Shown here: in pieces, positions 45,089 through 57,600 of the stretch
How positions within the stretch are numbered: position 1 is the stretch's first letter
Layout of the letters: every line of letters begins with the position of its first letter
Program-made: the position numbers and the translations under genes
The notes under the pieces: generated by a model
What the model was told of the DNA's origin: nothing
Seen by the model: only the letters and a program-made list of their open reading frames with translations
Databases searched by the model: none
Assembly: GCA_950022295.1 (NCBI GenBank)
Contig: OX465599.1
Coordinates: 276,665,501 to 276,729,500, forward strand
From: Bromus sterilis
Taxonomy: Eukaryota; Streptophyta; Magnoliopsida; Poales; Poaceae
Direction: 5' to 3'
Length of the DNA stretch: 64,000 nucleotides

Positions 45089-48057
45089 TCTTCTGCTTTA
45101 AGCCTAGCTAATGGCTCTAAAGAAGCGCTTTCGGGAGGCAGCCCGCAACGAATTTAGGTTTTTATTTTTTCTTTTGTTCTGTTTTTATTGGTCTTGATGA
45201 TTGTTACTACTGTAGCAACATCATTGTATCTTTATTTTTCAAGATTTGTGCCAAGTTTAGCCTCATACGACAAGGGAAGTAAAAGTTTTGACATGCTGTC
45301 CAGAAAACAGATTTTGTCCTCGTGACTAGAAAAATTACAGAAAAATCCCAGTTCATCTGTTTGAGCTGAAATTTTTACAAATCGTGCTCTATACAATTAC
45401 GAAACTTCCGTATGTTCTAAATTTTTTGATTTGAGTTGCAGAAGTACCCTTAAAAAATTCGTTTCTATCTGCTGTTCTGTTTTTCACAGATTCTACCACG
45501 TTTTGTCTCTCCGTACTTTTGCAAACCTTAAGCTTTCTTTTTTTTGCAAAAACTTTTTGGCAATCTTGAGAAACAGTAGATCTTCCTGGAAATCCTTATT
45601 TGCAGTAGAGGAAAAAATATTTTATTAGGGTACTAACCTCTCTAATCAGTCTACAATGAGTTATGTATGAAGGGAGTTTTCAAGTGCGCGATGGAAGATG
45701 ATGAAAGAAAATTCGGGAGTGTCAAGCGCTCAAGCTTGGGGATGCCCCCATGCATCCCCAACAAATATTCAAGGAGACTCAAGCGTCTAATCTTGAGGAT
45801 GCCCCCGTGCATCCCCTTCTCCATCGACGATCATCAGTTTGTCTCTCGTTGCACTATATTTTTATCACTTCATGCGTTATGTGCTTTTCTTGGAGCGTCT
45901 CGCTCTTAGGTTTTGTTTCGTTTTTAGTTTTCTTTATCTTTGTTTTCTGTAGTAACAAGTTAGATCCCAGCTTACTTACTCTTTTGTGTGGGAGAGATTC
46001 ACGCTCCGCTTGAACTAGAACTCCTCATATGATTTGCATGCTTATTCTTTTATCTGTGAGCTGTTCCTTTTCTTTTCTTAGCTGATGTTCTGTTTAGTTG
46101 TAATGCTTTAGTTTTTTTCTAGAGCTCTTCTTTTGTCTTAGGTTGAACTTTCTATAGGTTGCATGTTTTATCTTGTTAGAGAGTTTGCCTGTTGCACTGA
46201 GTTCTGTGTCTTGACTGAAAGTAGGTAGTTAAAGTTGATGTTCTCTTTGTAGTAGTAACTTGCAATAGTTTTGAGGTATTGACTAGAGTAATGGTTGAAC
46301 TTTTGGTGTCAAGAGCTCTTGCCTATTAGTGATAGATGTCGTATTTTTGGCAATCCGTGTGTTTTTTGAAAACCAAAAACCCCTGTTGAGAACTCTAGCT
46401 ACTAGATGGATCGCTAACCTCTCGAGGGTTCGAATATTAGAGTACACTCACGTACCATGAGTCGAGGATGCGCAAGGATAACCAAACCCCCATACACTCC
46501 TCCTCGGGGTACCTGTCTCTTTGTGAACCTCCTGATTAGATTGAGAGTTACCGATAATAAGTGCATGAGTTCTTCGGACTAATGTGAGTATTCGAAAGTT
46601 GACACTTCCACCCACCTATAATTTTTCTAGCCTCTTCGGTACCATGCATTGCCCTTTCTCACCTCGAGAGTTGGCGCATACTTCGCCGGTGCATCCAAAC
46701 CCTTGGCACGATACGCTCTGTCATCATAAGCCTCCTTATATCTTTCCTCAAAACAGCCACCATACCTACCTACAAGGCATTTCCATAGCCTTTCCGAGAT
46801 ACATTGCCATGCAACATCCACCTTCTCATGACTTGATATTCATGTCATACATGCTACTTGCTTGATCGATGAGCCGCATGCTAGTTGGGCCTTTCCCTAA
46901 ACATTGCTACATGACGCGCTAGTATCATTGCATATCTTGCTACACTGGCAGAGGCATACATTTGCATACTTCATGATATTTACATTTTCTTTATGTGAGT
47001 ACCTATGTAAAGTGTGAAAGATCTCCTATATTCTTGTAAAATATAGATTATTGCCCCTAAAGTGAGGAAAAGATCCCAAAGAGGACACAATCAAAAGATC
47101 CCAAAGAGGACAAAATCAAAATATCCCAAAGAGTACAAAATCAAAAGATCCCAAAGAGGACAAATGAGAGTTAAAGAAAGAGCCATTGAGGCCACCAAAA
47201 AATAAAAAAAGAGAAAAAAAGAGAAAAGAAAAATAAAAAGAGAGAAGGGGGCATACTACTATTCCTTTAGAGAGATCCACACTAGTACTTCATCTTCTAT
47301 CCCTTGTACTCCATAGAGATCATCATCATGCATATAGCTATGTGGGACCTTCGCACTATAGAACTTGGCTTGTATATTCCAATGATGAGCCTCCTCAAAT
47401 GAGCTCTAGGTCTTCTTGAGCAAGCAAATTGGGTGCACCCCCACTAGTTCCATTGGAGAGCTTACCTTAGCTCACATGTGCATCCGTTGTATGGCAATCC
47501 CTACTCCTCACATCATATCTATCATATGGCCTTCTCTCGCCTATGATTGTCCTCATTGATGTGAGCCTTTCACACATTTTTGTCTTCCTCCTCCACCTTC
47601 TTTCTGTTTCGCCTTTCAGGTGTCAACTTTCTTGCTCACGCTCATCCATTGCATGAGTCCTCAAAATATCTAAAGGGAGTGGATCAGTTTGACTTGTACC
47701 TGACTAGTGGTCTGGGGACGAGTCCAGATAAGAATCCAAAGGAGACCAAGTGTGAAACTTTAGTAGATAGTTGTTCTCAACAACCTTTTTTCTCTTTCTT
47801 CCCAGTCCCTTGCTTGCACGCAAACACCATTTGGAGACATTCGAGTCATGGACAGCAAGAGCTCTTGTACCCTTTGTTCTTTTGTTGCTTGAGTCAATGC
47901 TAATATAGACTCTTGCTTGTTAAGACTTGAATTGAATTGAATGCTTTGATTGCTTTACTTAAAAGTCCTTATTTGGTTGTGTGGCATGTCACCACAGAAA
48001 TTATGCTTGTTATCATTTACCTACTCGAGGACGAGAAAGAATTAAGCTTGGGGATGT
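45089..48057 (+). other. Noncoding internal domain of element C
   Basis: No gene is seen in 3 kb. It is collinear with the same domain in D, E and G: post-gag stem-loop (about 45126-45150), twin hairpins (45738-45759, and 45795-45816 with one mismatch), pyrimidine-rich stretch, minisatellite, then ACTCGAGGACGAG and the polypurine tract. Confidence 0.65.
47068..47165 (+). repeat. 24-25-bp minisatellite in element C
   Basis: Four tandem units are built on AAAGATCCCAAAGAGGACA, with the third slightly diverged. D has three units and E and G two at the same place. Confidence 0.75.
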
Positions 48058-48420
48058 TGATACGTCCCAAACGTATCTATAATTTCGGCTTGCTCCATGC
48101 ATGTTTTGTGTGACTTTGCCATGTTTTTCTTGAACTTTCATACACTTTTGAACATATTTGGACTAATCTATTAACCCAGTGCACCCAGCTGCCAGTTGTT
48201 GTTTTCTGCTGTTTTTGTATTTCAGGTTTTCCGGCCATTAAAAGTGCTCCAAAAAATTCAGGAAAATCAGATAAAAAATCAGCGTCGCAGAAGCTTCCGG
48301 AAACACCAAAGCAGCGAAGGGGGGCCACCACCAGGGAGCTAGGAGGGTCCCTGGCGCGGCCCCACCCTAGGCCGCGCCGGGAGGCCTCCTGGCTGCCTGG
48401 TGGGTCCCCTCGACGCCCCC
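48058..48420 (+). repeat. 3' LTR of element C, U3 part
   Basis: These are the first 363 bp, containing the U3 hairpin (48353-48378). Element T splits the LTR at CCCCC. The rest is at 58695-59992. Confidence 0.85.
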
Positions 48421-51400
48421 TGTCGGGACCCGGGGTTAGCGTATGCAAGCCTCGCTACAACACAATCATATGGAGAGCCGAGAACCGTACCCACTTGTCT
48501 AAGCAGACAAGGCCAAGCACAGAACGTTCTCGGAAAGCATCGAACATGAGGGGCATCCCATCCAGGCCGGATGATCAACTGAAATGGGTCCTCATCGTCC
48601 GCACACAAGTCTAAATGATATGGGTGGTGAACTCCCATACTCATAGAGAAGTCGCCTCAACCATACTATCGATTGTATTATAACCCTTACATAGACTTAC
48701 TCCAGCCCGATCACTTAGTCGGGGTCTAGGGCGGGCTCGATCATACATCAAAGTGTGCACGAGACAGAGTCTCGAACAATCGCATCGCGATGCCCCAAGC
48801 TGCGCACATCTAAGGGCCACTTGGTGTATAAAAGACCGCCAGCCAGATCACAACTAAGGTCTCGAAAACCCATACTAAGACATGCATGTTATAAACATAC
48901 ACGCAGCACACATGCCTTGTATGAACAGCAGGTATCATTGCAATTCTCTAAAAAGTATACATCTTTATTAATAACTCTTACAGAGTGCACACAGAGATCA
49001 CAAGCATGTGATCCAACATTACAACAAACAAGCGGAAGCAAAGTAGGTCTGAGTACAGACAAGTTTAACAAATGGCTTAGAGAAGCCTTATCTAAAAACA
49101 AGCCCTCCACGAGGGAACCAGTCGTCTGACTGGGACTACACTAGCTTGGTCTTGGTCTGAGTCTTCATTCTTCGAGCTTCGGTTAGAAGTCACCATCGGT
49201 GTCGGTGGGTTCATCTAAAACATAGATTAAGCAAACGTGAGTACAAAATCGTACTCAGCAAGACTTACATAGGAGCTATACTACTCATGCATATGTATCA
49301 AGGTAAAGGGAGGTGGGGTTTCACTTGCAGAAGTGCCAGCTTTGACTTGGCTAGTCCTGAACTACGAGTACCAGACTTGAGGTAAGAAGCGTACACGAGT
49401 CCACTACATCTCTTCAACCAATACACCACTATGGTTACTTCCTCGACTTCCCCACGAGAAGCACACCATAGCACTCACGCTTATCTTGGTGTGTTTTAGA
49501 AGTATCCAGTTCAAGTTGTCTAATAATCGAGCACAGCTCTCCAAGCAGTCCTTAACCGCGGATGCGGCTATTCGAATAGTATTGTTAACCCTGCAGGGGT
49601 GTACCGCTACACACACGTGTCATCAGTTACCGCCTTTTGCATGTCACCGTTCAAGAGGTGACAGCGAGGATGCCACCACAACACTTCGCCCACAGCTCCG
49701 TTCTAGTCCAGAGAGTCGCCTATCTGAGGGGGATCTGTATGGAAGTCCGGCCGAGGTTCCAGTACAGCCTCAAACGATGTGTGCAGGGTCCCAAGCCGGT
49801 CTTGAAAAGCCGTTCATCCACTTCACAGACCGTGCCACAGCCCTACCAGAACTCCGAACTACTGCGACCCTTGGGTTTCGAACGGGGTGAGGTACTAGGA
49901 TGAGAGGGGTCAGTGAGCCCAATGTGTGGTTGTACTCTTCTTCTTGGATCACCACACAAGAACTCGGACTTAAGGCGGTGTTCAACGAGACAACCCACTG
50001 TGTACTCTTACACAGCCTCTCATCGTTCACCTTGTATTAGGGTAGATTCACCAACACATTTCACTTTCATCAACACCATGTTTATCATCATCCCGACTCA
50101 CATCATAAGCAACCTCATTGTACCACTAAGCATGCAATAAGCAGTAACAGTTGTAGGGGTCACATGATATCAACCAACTCCTACATCTGCTAGGATTGTG
50201 GTTTGCTTACTACTGTGACAAGATGATAGGTCATGCAAAGGATATGGGTTCAACTATGCAGTAGAAACGTTATCATGGTGATCATCCTAAACAATGAATA
50301 AGCGAGACATGAGAGGGAAGTGGGATTTTATAGACATGATCAATGGGGGTTTGCTTGCCTTGCTGACGAGGTTTCGATAACGGTGTCTTCAACGAAGGGG
50401 GCAGCCTCCTGCTCCGGTTCCACCTCTACTCGACAAACAACAAACAAGGAAGCAATATAAATACAATGCACAAACACATGGTTGAAGGTTGAAACTTGAT
50501 GTATATGTTTCTGATGTGTTTGGGCAATTCCATTTAAATGGAGTATATTGCAAATTGAATTGCAAATTCAAACTCCAATTTGAATTCAAACTTAGCCAAG
50601 TTACATGTGACATTGATTGATCAATTTGAATCATTTGGAAATGTGTATGATATGCCTCTGATGTGTAAGTGAAATGTAGCATGTTTCCATGGTTCAAGTT
50701 GCAAAAACATTTGAATTGAATTTGATTTAATTCCATTTAAATCAAATAGCAAATGCTACTGATCACATTTTAAATTCAACTCAAACAAAGTTGAAAGTTG
50801 GATATTTGGATAGGTTATTTTCTCCTGATCATTTTTCATATATTATTTGTCCATTTTGGATTTAATATGAATTTTCTATGAATTTCCAAAGTTTGGGCTA
50901 TTTTCTGGATTTTCTGGAATTTCTTAAATCGATTTAAATCCTTTATTGCGTCAGCCTGGCGCAGTGCTGACGTCAGGGGGCAGCTGACGAGTGGGGCCCT
51001 GCTGTCAGCCTCAGTGGGGTTTAACCCCTCTGTTTAAACTAAACAGAGAGGGATTAGGGGACTGGGGCCCCACCTGTCATGGTCACCGGGGTGGTTAACT
51101 TAGTGATTAAGGGCTAAGTGCCCGGCGGCTTGACGCCGGTGGCACTGGCCACGGCGGCGCCTCGCCGGAATCGGCTACGGGGCACGGGGAGGGGAACGGA
51201 GGGCACGGGTGTGTTCCTGGAGGCCGTCCGCGTCGAGTGGTGGCATCAGGGGCTCGGGGGAGGGTTTGGGGCGACGGCGGCGATGAGCTCGGCGGCGACA
51301 GAACCACGGCGAGCTCGGGCGCGGGGTTGTGGTGCATGGATTGGGCCAACTAGTGTCGCGTTCAAAAGCTGACGAGGCCAGGGTCCAAATGCGGGCACTG

Positions 51401-52481
51401 GAGCAACGACAGGGGCACCAGAGCTTGCGCTGCGTCAACCATGGCGGCGGCAGAGCTCTGCTCTCATGGTGGAAGTGGCTAGAGGAGGAGTGGAAAGCTG
51501 CAAGGAGAGGGGAAATGCTCACCAGAAGGTGGTGAATGCGATGGCACCGGCGGTGGAGACGGGGAGGCAACAATGGCGACGAATTTTGCGGTGGTCTTCT
51601 CGGCGGCCGGCGAGAACTCGATCAAGAATCCGGCGGCTCGGGGTTGAATTGGCTCGCGATCTTCCGCACGGTGATGAAGACGAAGGCGGCAAGGAGGAAG
51701 GACATCTTGGTGCGGCCTGGAGGTGACGATGGTCACGCGTTCTTCACGGCATGGCGACGGCGGCGCTCGGGTCGTCGTCGGGCTCGTCGCAGGAGTGAGA
51801 GGGAGAGGCTCTGGAGGGGAGGAATGGAGGCGTGGAACTCGGGTGCGTCTCCAGGGGCACGTAGAAGGGACGGGGAGGGCAGGTGGAGGCTGGGGAGACG
51901 ACGCCGTGCCCGGCTGTCTCGGTGGCATTCCACCGAGCAGCTTGGAGGCGCGGGGAGGAAGACGACAGGGGAGGGGTCCAGGTGGGATGGACTGGGCCAG
52001 AAGAGGTGGGCCTCGCCTAGGCGCCAGGTAAGTTTTCTGTTCTTTTCTTTTCTGTTTTCTTTTCTGTAATATGTTGGCCATGCTAAAAAAAATAGCCAGG
52101 CATTTTTAAAAATGCTGAAACTTTTTATATGGCCTCATATTATAATAGAGTAGCCACTTATAAAGTTTGGCACTTTTTAAAAATCAAATCATTTGAACTT
52201 TAATTCAAATGGGGGTTTAAATTTAATTCCATGCTCCTGTTTGAATATTTGAAAAATCTATGAGCATGGGGTGGGTCCCACATCACTTGATATGTGATCA
52301 CACTCATTTATAAGACTTTTCAAAAATGCAAAAGGAATTTTTGGAGAAACTTTTTATCTGGCCTTTTGAATTAATTTATCTGGGGGTTGTTCTCTCTCCC
52401 ATTTTGATTTCTTTTGAAAATTTTATCATGATGCAAAGGCCTAAGCTTACCCTAGCACATACCTAAGTTGGGGTTCTGACA
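48421..52481 (-). repeat. 3' LTR of element T
   Basis: In sense orientation it runs from TGTCAGAACCCC (52481) to GGGTCCCGACA (48421). It contains a very GC-rich kilobase (about 51100-52020) open in several frames on both strands with Arg/Pro/Gly-rich products. It also has an AT-rich stretch (50500-50900) with repeated AATTCAAA. A G-rich polypurine tract (GAGTGGGGGCG on the minus strand, about 52486-52496) adjoins it. Confidence 0.85.
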
Positions 52482-52493
52482 ACACGCCCCCAC

Positions 52494-54159
52494 TCAACAT
52501 AATCTCGTCCCGAGATTCAGAAGTCTGCGGGAGGAAGGTGGGGTACTCGGCACTGAGACGGTCTTCTCTTTCCCACGTAGCTTAGGTTTAGGGGCTCTAA
52601 TGGCGGGGTCGCCGGAAACCTGCCGGAGACTCGCCGGAGTTGGGGTTTCTGGCACGGGAGGGGTTCTGGTTGGTATGGGCGCGTAGCTCGTGAGCTTCCG
52701 CATCCATTGGAGTTGTCGGGGGCCAAAGACATGGCCTGAAGGATGTGTAAGTCTAACTGACTTGGCTTTACAATCAAGAAAAGCATGTTGTCTTGATAAC
52801 CAATCCATGCCTAGGATGACATCAATGTCTGAAGAATTGAGGGCTATGAGTGAAGCAAGGAATACTAAACCCTCAATTGCAATTTGATTACCATGGCTTA
52901 CTCTATTAGTTTTCCATTTGGAACCAGGAGTTTTGAATGATCATAGGGGTGAACATTTCTTCAAGGGATACATCATGCCGAAGTGCATAACTCTCCGACA
53001 TGAATGAGTGAGATGCTCCTGGGTCGAAAAGAACAGAAGTGGGAACAAAATTGACTGGGAGCGTACCAAGAATGACGTCAGAAGTACTATCAGTTTCCTC
53101 AACAGAGATTTGGTTCACACGTCCAAGATTTGTGGAAGTGAAAGGCTTGGTGGTGGGAACCTTCGGGGGTGGTTTGGCACGAACAGTGGGGTTTCCTTTG
53201 GCATGGGGTGGAGCATTTTGGTTGACCGGGCACTCACGAGAATAGTGACCACGCTGGCCACATCTAAAGCAGGCTCCAAAGATAGTGCGGGGAGCTAGGT
53301 TGTTCGGTGGAGCTGGTGGACGAGGCGGCACAAGGGATGGCCTCGGTGGGTTGTTTTGGTGGATCAAACTGTTAGGAATCCAGATCATGCGCTTCTGAGG
53401 GCGTGAACTAGAATAAGGGGCAAGCTCAAGAGCATGCTTGCGAGACTTCTCGAAAACTTCATTGCCATGCTCAGCTCTGAAGGATCTGTTGACTAAATCC
53501 TCAAAGGTGGCAAATTCGATGAGGTTGAGATCATGAAGAAGGATGGGGCTAAGTCCCTTACGGAACCTTGCCTTCTTTCTAGCATCGGTGGTGATCTCAT
53601 CTTGGGCATAACGAGCAAGACAGTTGAATTCCCTCACATACTCATGAATGGACATCTCTCCTTGATTCAGATTGCAAAACTCTTCCTTCTTGCGCTCCAT
53701 CAACTCATCCAGAATGTGGTACCCTCGAAAGGCAACACAGAACTCTTGCCAAGTCACTACGTGACCATCCGGCTGCATTGCAACACAGTTCTCCCACCAC
53801 TGAAGAGCAGCACCTTCCAAGAAGTATACCGCGAAAATAACTCGGTCATCGGGAGCAACATGTGCAGTGTCAAGCTTACGCTCGATGGAACGGAACCAAT
53901 CATCAGCTTCAAGGGGCTCAGAAGAACATCGGAATACCGGTGGCTTGAGGAGGATGAAGTCCTGAATGCTGACCACCACATTACGATGGTGGGCGGTATT
54001 CTGCTCGATGAGCTCCAGAAGGCGTGTCAGATCACGTCTATTCCGCTCAGCTTCCATCATGATTTCCGCCGCAGAAGGCGGGGGTGGAAGTTCATCATCA
54101 TTTCGATTCCGATCACGGTCTTGATTCCGAAGAACAACACTACGAGTTCCACCTGACAT
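52494..54159 (-). pseudogene. gag: Gag-protease of element T with deleted pol
   Basis: ATG 54159 begins MSGGTRSVVLRNQ. The Gag core (DDWFRSIERKLDTAHV, ALQWWENCVAM, MSIHEYVREFNCLARYA) resembles Tekay/Del chromoviruses. A basic, Pro-rich linker and a CCHC knuckle (CFRCGQRGHYSREC, near residue 300) follow, then protease with loop SVLFDPGASHSFM. Here Pro stands where Thr or Ser normally follows the catalytic Asp. The frame ends at 52906. Homology continues in another frame (IDVILGMDWLSRQHAFLDC, about 52830-52750), so there is a frameshift. After that only a short tail precedes the polypurine tract. RT, RNase H and the integrase core are deleted. Its particles, if any, would need a partner's enzymes. 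Confidence 0.75.
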
Positions 54160-54614
54160 CCTGTGTGATAAAAATCAACAATCAGAACAGGTTGTACGAT
54201 GGAGTCAAGGATAAAAGGATATGATTTAAGGAGGAAAAGATAATAATGCGAAGGCAATGACTCAAAGAAACACGGAACAATTCCGGCAGCATAACGTCTA
54301 CACCGGGATGGAAAATGAAACAACCTCGAAGAATTGGACAGAACTTCTTCAAGGAACTCAAAATACGGAGACTCTGGACAACCACAACAATCCTACGGCT
54401 ATAAGGAGGCAATCAACGAGATGTTCTAATCAGACAGAGGTGATCCTAGTCCTATCTTCCCGTAGAACAAGATGAGAGTGACTCAGAACTCAGAATGATG
54501 AGGGTAAGGAGAAAAAAAGCCTTGTGTTGTTCCCTTATATACCCAGAGTAACTATATAACTATCGAAGGCTAGACTCAACTTCGGCCAAGGCTGATAATC
54601 CTACAGTCAGTCCT

Positions 54615-54626
54615 GCTCTGATACCA
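54615..54626 (-). promoter_or_regulatory. Primer-binding site (tRNA-iMet type), element T
   Basis: The minus strand reads TGGTATCAGAGC, 4 nt after the 5' LTR end at 54631. The 450-bp leader to gag (54160-54614) holds no gene. Confidence 0.85.
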
Positions 54627-54630
54627 AGTC

Positions 54631-57600
54631 TGTCGGGACCCGGGGTTAGCGTATGCAAGCCTCGCTACAACACAATCATATGGAGAGCCGAGAACCGTAC
54701 CCACTTGTCTAAGCAGACAAGGCCAAGCACAGAACGTTCTCGGAAAGCATCGAACGTGAGGGGCATCCCATCCAGGCCGGATGATCAACTGAAATGGGTC
54801 CTCATCGTCCGCACACAAGTCTAAATGATATGGGTGGTGAACTCCCATACTCATAGACAAGTCGCCTCAACCATACTATAGATTGTATTATAACCCTTAC
54901 ATAGACTGACTCCAGCCCGATCACTTAGTCGGGGTCTAGGGCGGGCTCGATCATACATCAAAGTGTGCACGAGACAGAGTCTCGAACAATCGCATCGCGA
55001 TGCCCCAAGCTGCGTACATCTAAGGGCCACTTGGTGTATAAAAGACCGCCAGCCAGATCACAACTAAGGTCTCGAAAACCCATACTAAGACATGCATGTT
55101 ATAAACATACACGCAGCACACATGCCTTGTATGAACAGCAGGTATCATTGCAATTCTCTACAAAGTATACATCTTTATTAATAACTCTTACAGAGTGCAC
55201 ACAGAGATCACAAGCATGTGATCCAACATTACAACAAACAAGCGGAAGCAAAGTAGGTCTGAGTACAGACAAGTTTAACAAATGGCTTAGAGAAGCCTTA
55301 TCTAAAAACAAGCCCTCCACGAGGGAACCAGTCGTCTGACTGGGACTACACTAGCTTCGTCTTGGTCTGAGTCTTCATTCTTCGAGCTTCGGTTAGAAGT
55401 CACCATCGGGGTCGGTGGGTTCATCTAAAACATAGATTAAGCAAACGTGAGTACAAAATCGTACTCAGCAAGACTTACATAGGAGCTATACTACTCATGC
55501 ATATGTATCAAGGTAAAGGGAGATGGGGTTTCACTTGCAGAAGTGCCAGCTTTGACTTGGCTAGTCCTGAACTACAGTACCATACTTGAGGTAAGAAGCA
55601 TACACGAGTCCACTACATCTCTTCAACCAATACACCACTATGGTTACTTCCTCAACTTCCCCACGAGAAGCACACCATAGCACTCACGCTTATCTTGGTG
55701 TGTTTTAGAAGTATCCAGTTCAAGTTGTCTAATAATCGAGCACAGCTCTCCAAGCAGTCCTTAACCGCGGACGCGGCTATTCGAATAGTTTTGTTAACCC
55801 TGCAGAGGTGCACCGCTACACACACGTGTCATCAGTTACCGCCTTTTGCATGTCACCGTTCAAGAGGTGACAGCGAGGATGCCACCACAACACTTCGCCC
55901 ACAGCTCCGTTCTAGTCCAGAGAGTCGCCTATTTGAGGGGGGTCCGTATGGAAGTCCGGCCGAGGTTCCAGTACAGCCTCAAACGATGTGTGCAGGGTCC
56001 CAATCCGGTCATGAAAATCCGTGCATCCACTTCGCAGACCGTGCCACAGCCCTACCAGAACTCCGAACTACTGCGACCCTTGGGTTTCGAACGGGGTGAG
56101 GTACTAGGATGAGAGGGGTCAGTGAGCCCAATGTGTGGTTGTACTCTTCTTCTTGGATCACCACACAAGAACTCGGACTTAAGGCGGTGTTCAACGAGAC
56201 AACCCACTGTGTACTCCTACACAGCCTCTCATCGTTCACCTTGTATTAGGGTAGATTCACCAACACATTTCACTTTCATCAACACCATGTTTATCATCAT
56301 CCCGACTCACATCATAAGCAACCTCATTGTACCACTAAGCATGCAATAAGCAGTAACAGTTGCTGGGGCCACATGATATCAACCAACTCCTACATCTGCT
56401 AGGATTGTGGTTTGCTTACTACTGTGACAAGATGATAGGTCATGCAAAGGATATGGGTTCAACTATGCGGTAGAAACATTATCATGGTGATCATCCTAAA
56501 CAATGCATAAGCGAGACATGAGAGGGAAGTGGGATTTTATAGACATGATCAATGGGGGTTTGCTTGCCTTGCTGACGAGGTTTCGATAACGGTGTCTTCA
56601 ACGAAGGGGGCAGCCTCCTGCTCCGGTTCCTCCTCTACTCGACAAACAACAAACAAGGAATCAATATAAATACAATGCACAAACACATGGTTGAAGGTTG
56701 AAACTTGATGTATATGTTTCTGATGTGTTTGGGCAATTCCATTTAAATGGAGTATATTGCAAATTGAATTGCAAATTCAAACTCCAATTTGAATTCAAAC
56801 TTAGCCAAGTTACATGTGACATTGATTGATCAATTTGAATCATTTGGAAATGTGTATGATATGCCTCTGATGTGTAAGTGAAATGTAGCATGTTGCCATG
56901 GTTCAAGTTGCAAAAACTTTTGAATTGAATTTGATTTAATTCCATTTAAATCAAATAGAAAATGCTACTGATCACATTTTAAATTCAATTCAAACAAAGT
57001 TGAAAGTTGGATATTTGGATAGGTTATTTTCTCCTGATCATTTTTCATATATTATTTGTCCATTTTGGATTTAATATGAATTTTCTATGAATTTCCAAAG
57101 TTTGGGCTATTTTCTGGATTTTCTGGAATTTCTTAAATCGATTTAAATCCTTTACTGCGTCAGCCTGGCGCAGTGCTGACGTCAGGGGGCAGCTGACGAG
57201 TGGGGCCCTGCTGTCAGCCTCAGTGGGGTTTAACCCCTCTGTTTAAACTAAACAGAGAGGGATTAGGGGACTGGGGCCCCACCTGTCATGGTCACCGGGG
57301 TGGTTAACTTAGTGATTAAGGGCTATGTGCCCGGCGGCTTGACGCCGGTGGCACTGGCCACGGCGGCGCCTCGCCGGAATCGGCTACGGGGCACGGGGAG
57401 GGGAACGGAGGGCACGGGTGTGTTCCTGGAGGCCGTCCGCGTCGAGTGGTGGCATCAGGGGCTCGGGGGAGGGTCTGGGGCGACGGCGGCGATGAGCTCG
57501 GCGGCGACAGAACCACGGCGAGCTCGGGCGCGGGGTTGTGGTGCATGGATTAGGCCAACTAGTGTCGCGTTCAAAAGCTGACGAGGCCAGGGTCCAAATG

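Noticed and set aside
48755..49129. 124-aa frame repeated at 54965-55339
   Set aside because: Lies in LTRs, on the strand opposite to element T; the duplication is that of the LTR, not of a gene.
51175..52081. Long overlapping frames on both strands within the LTR of T
   Set aside because: They are repeated in the other LTR, overlap in several phases, and have compositional products; GC content alone explains them.
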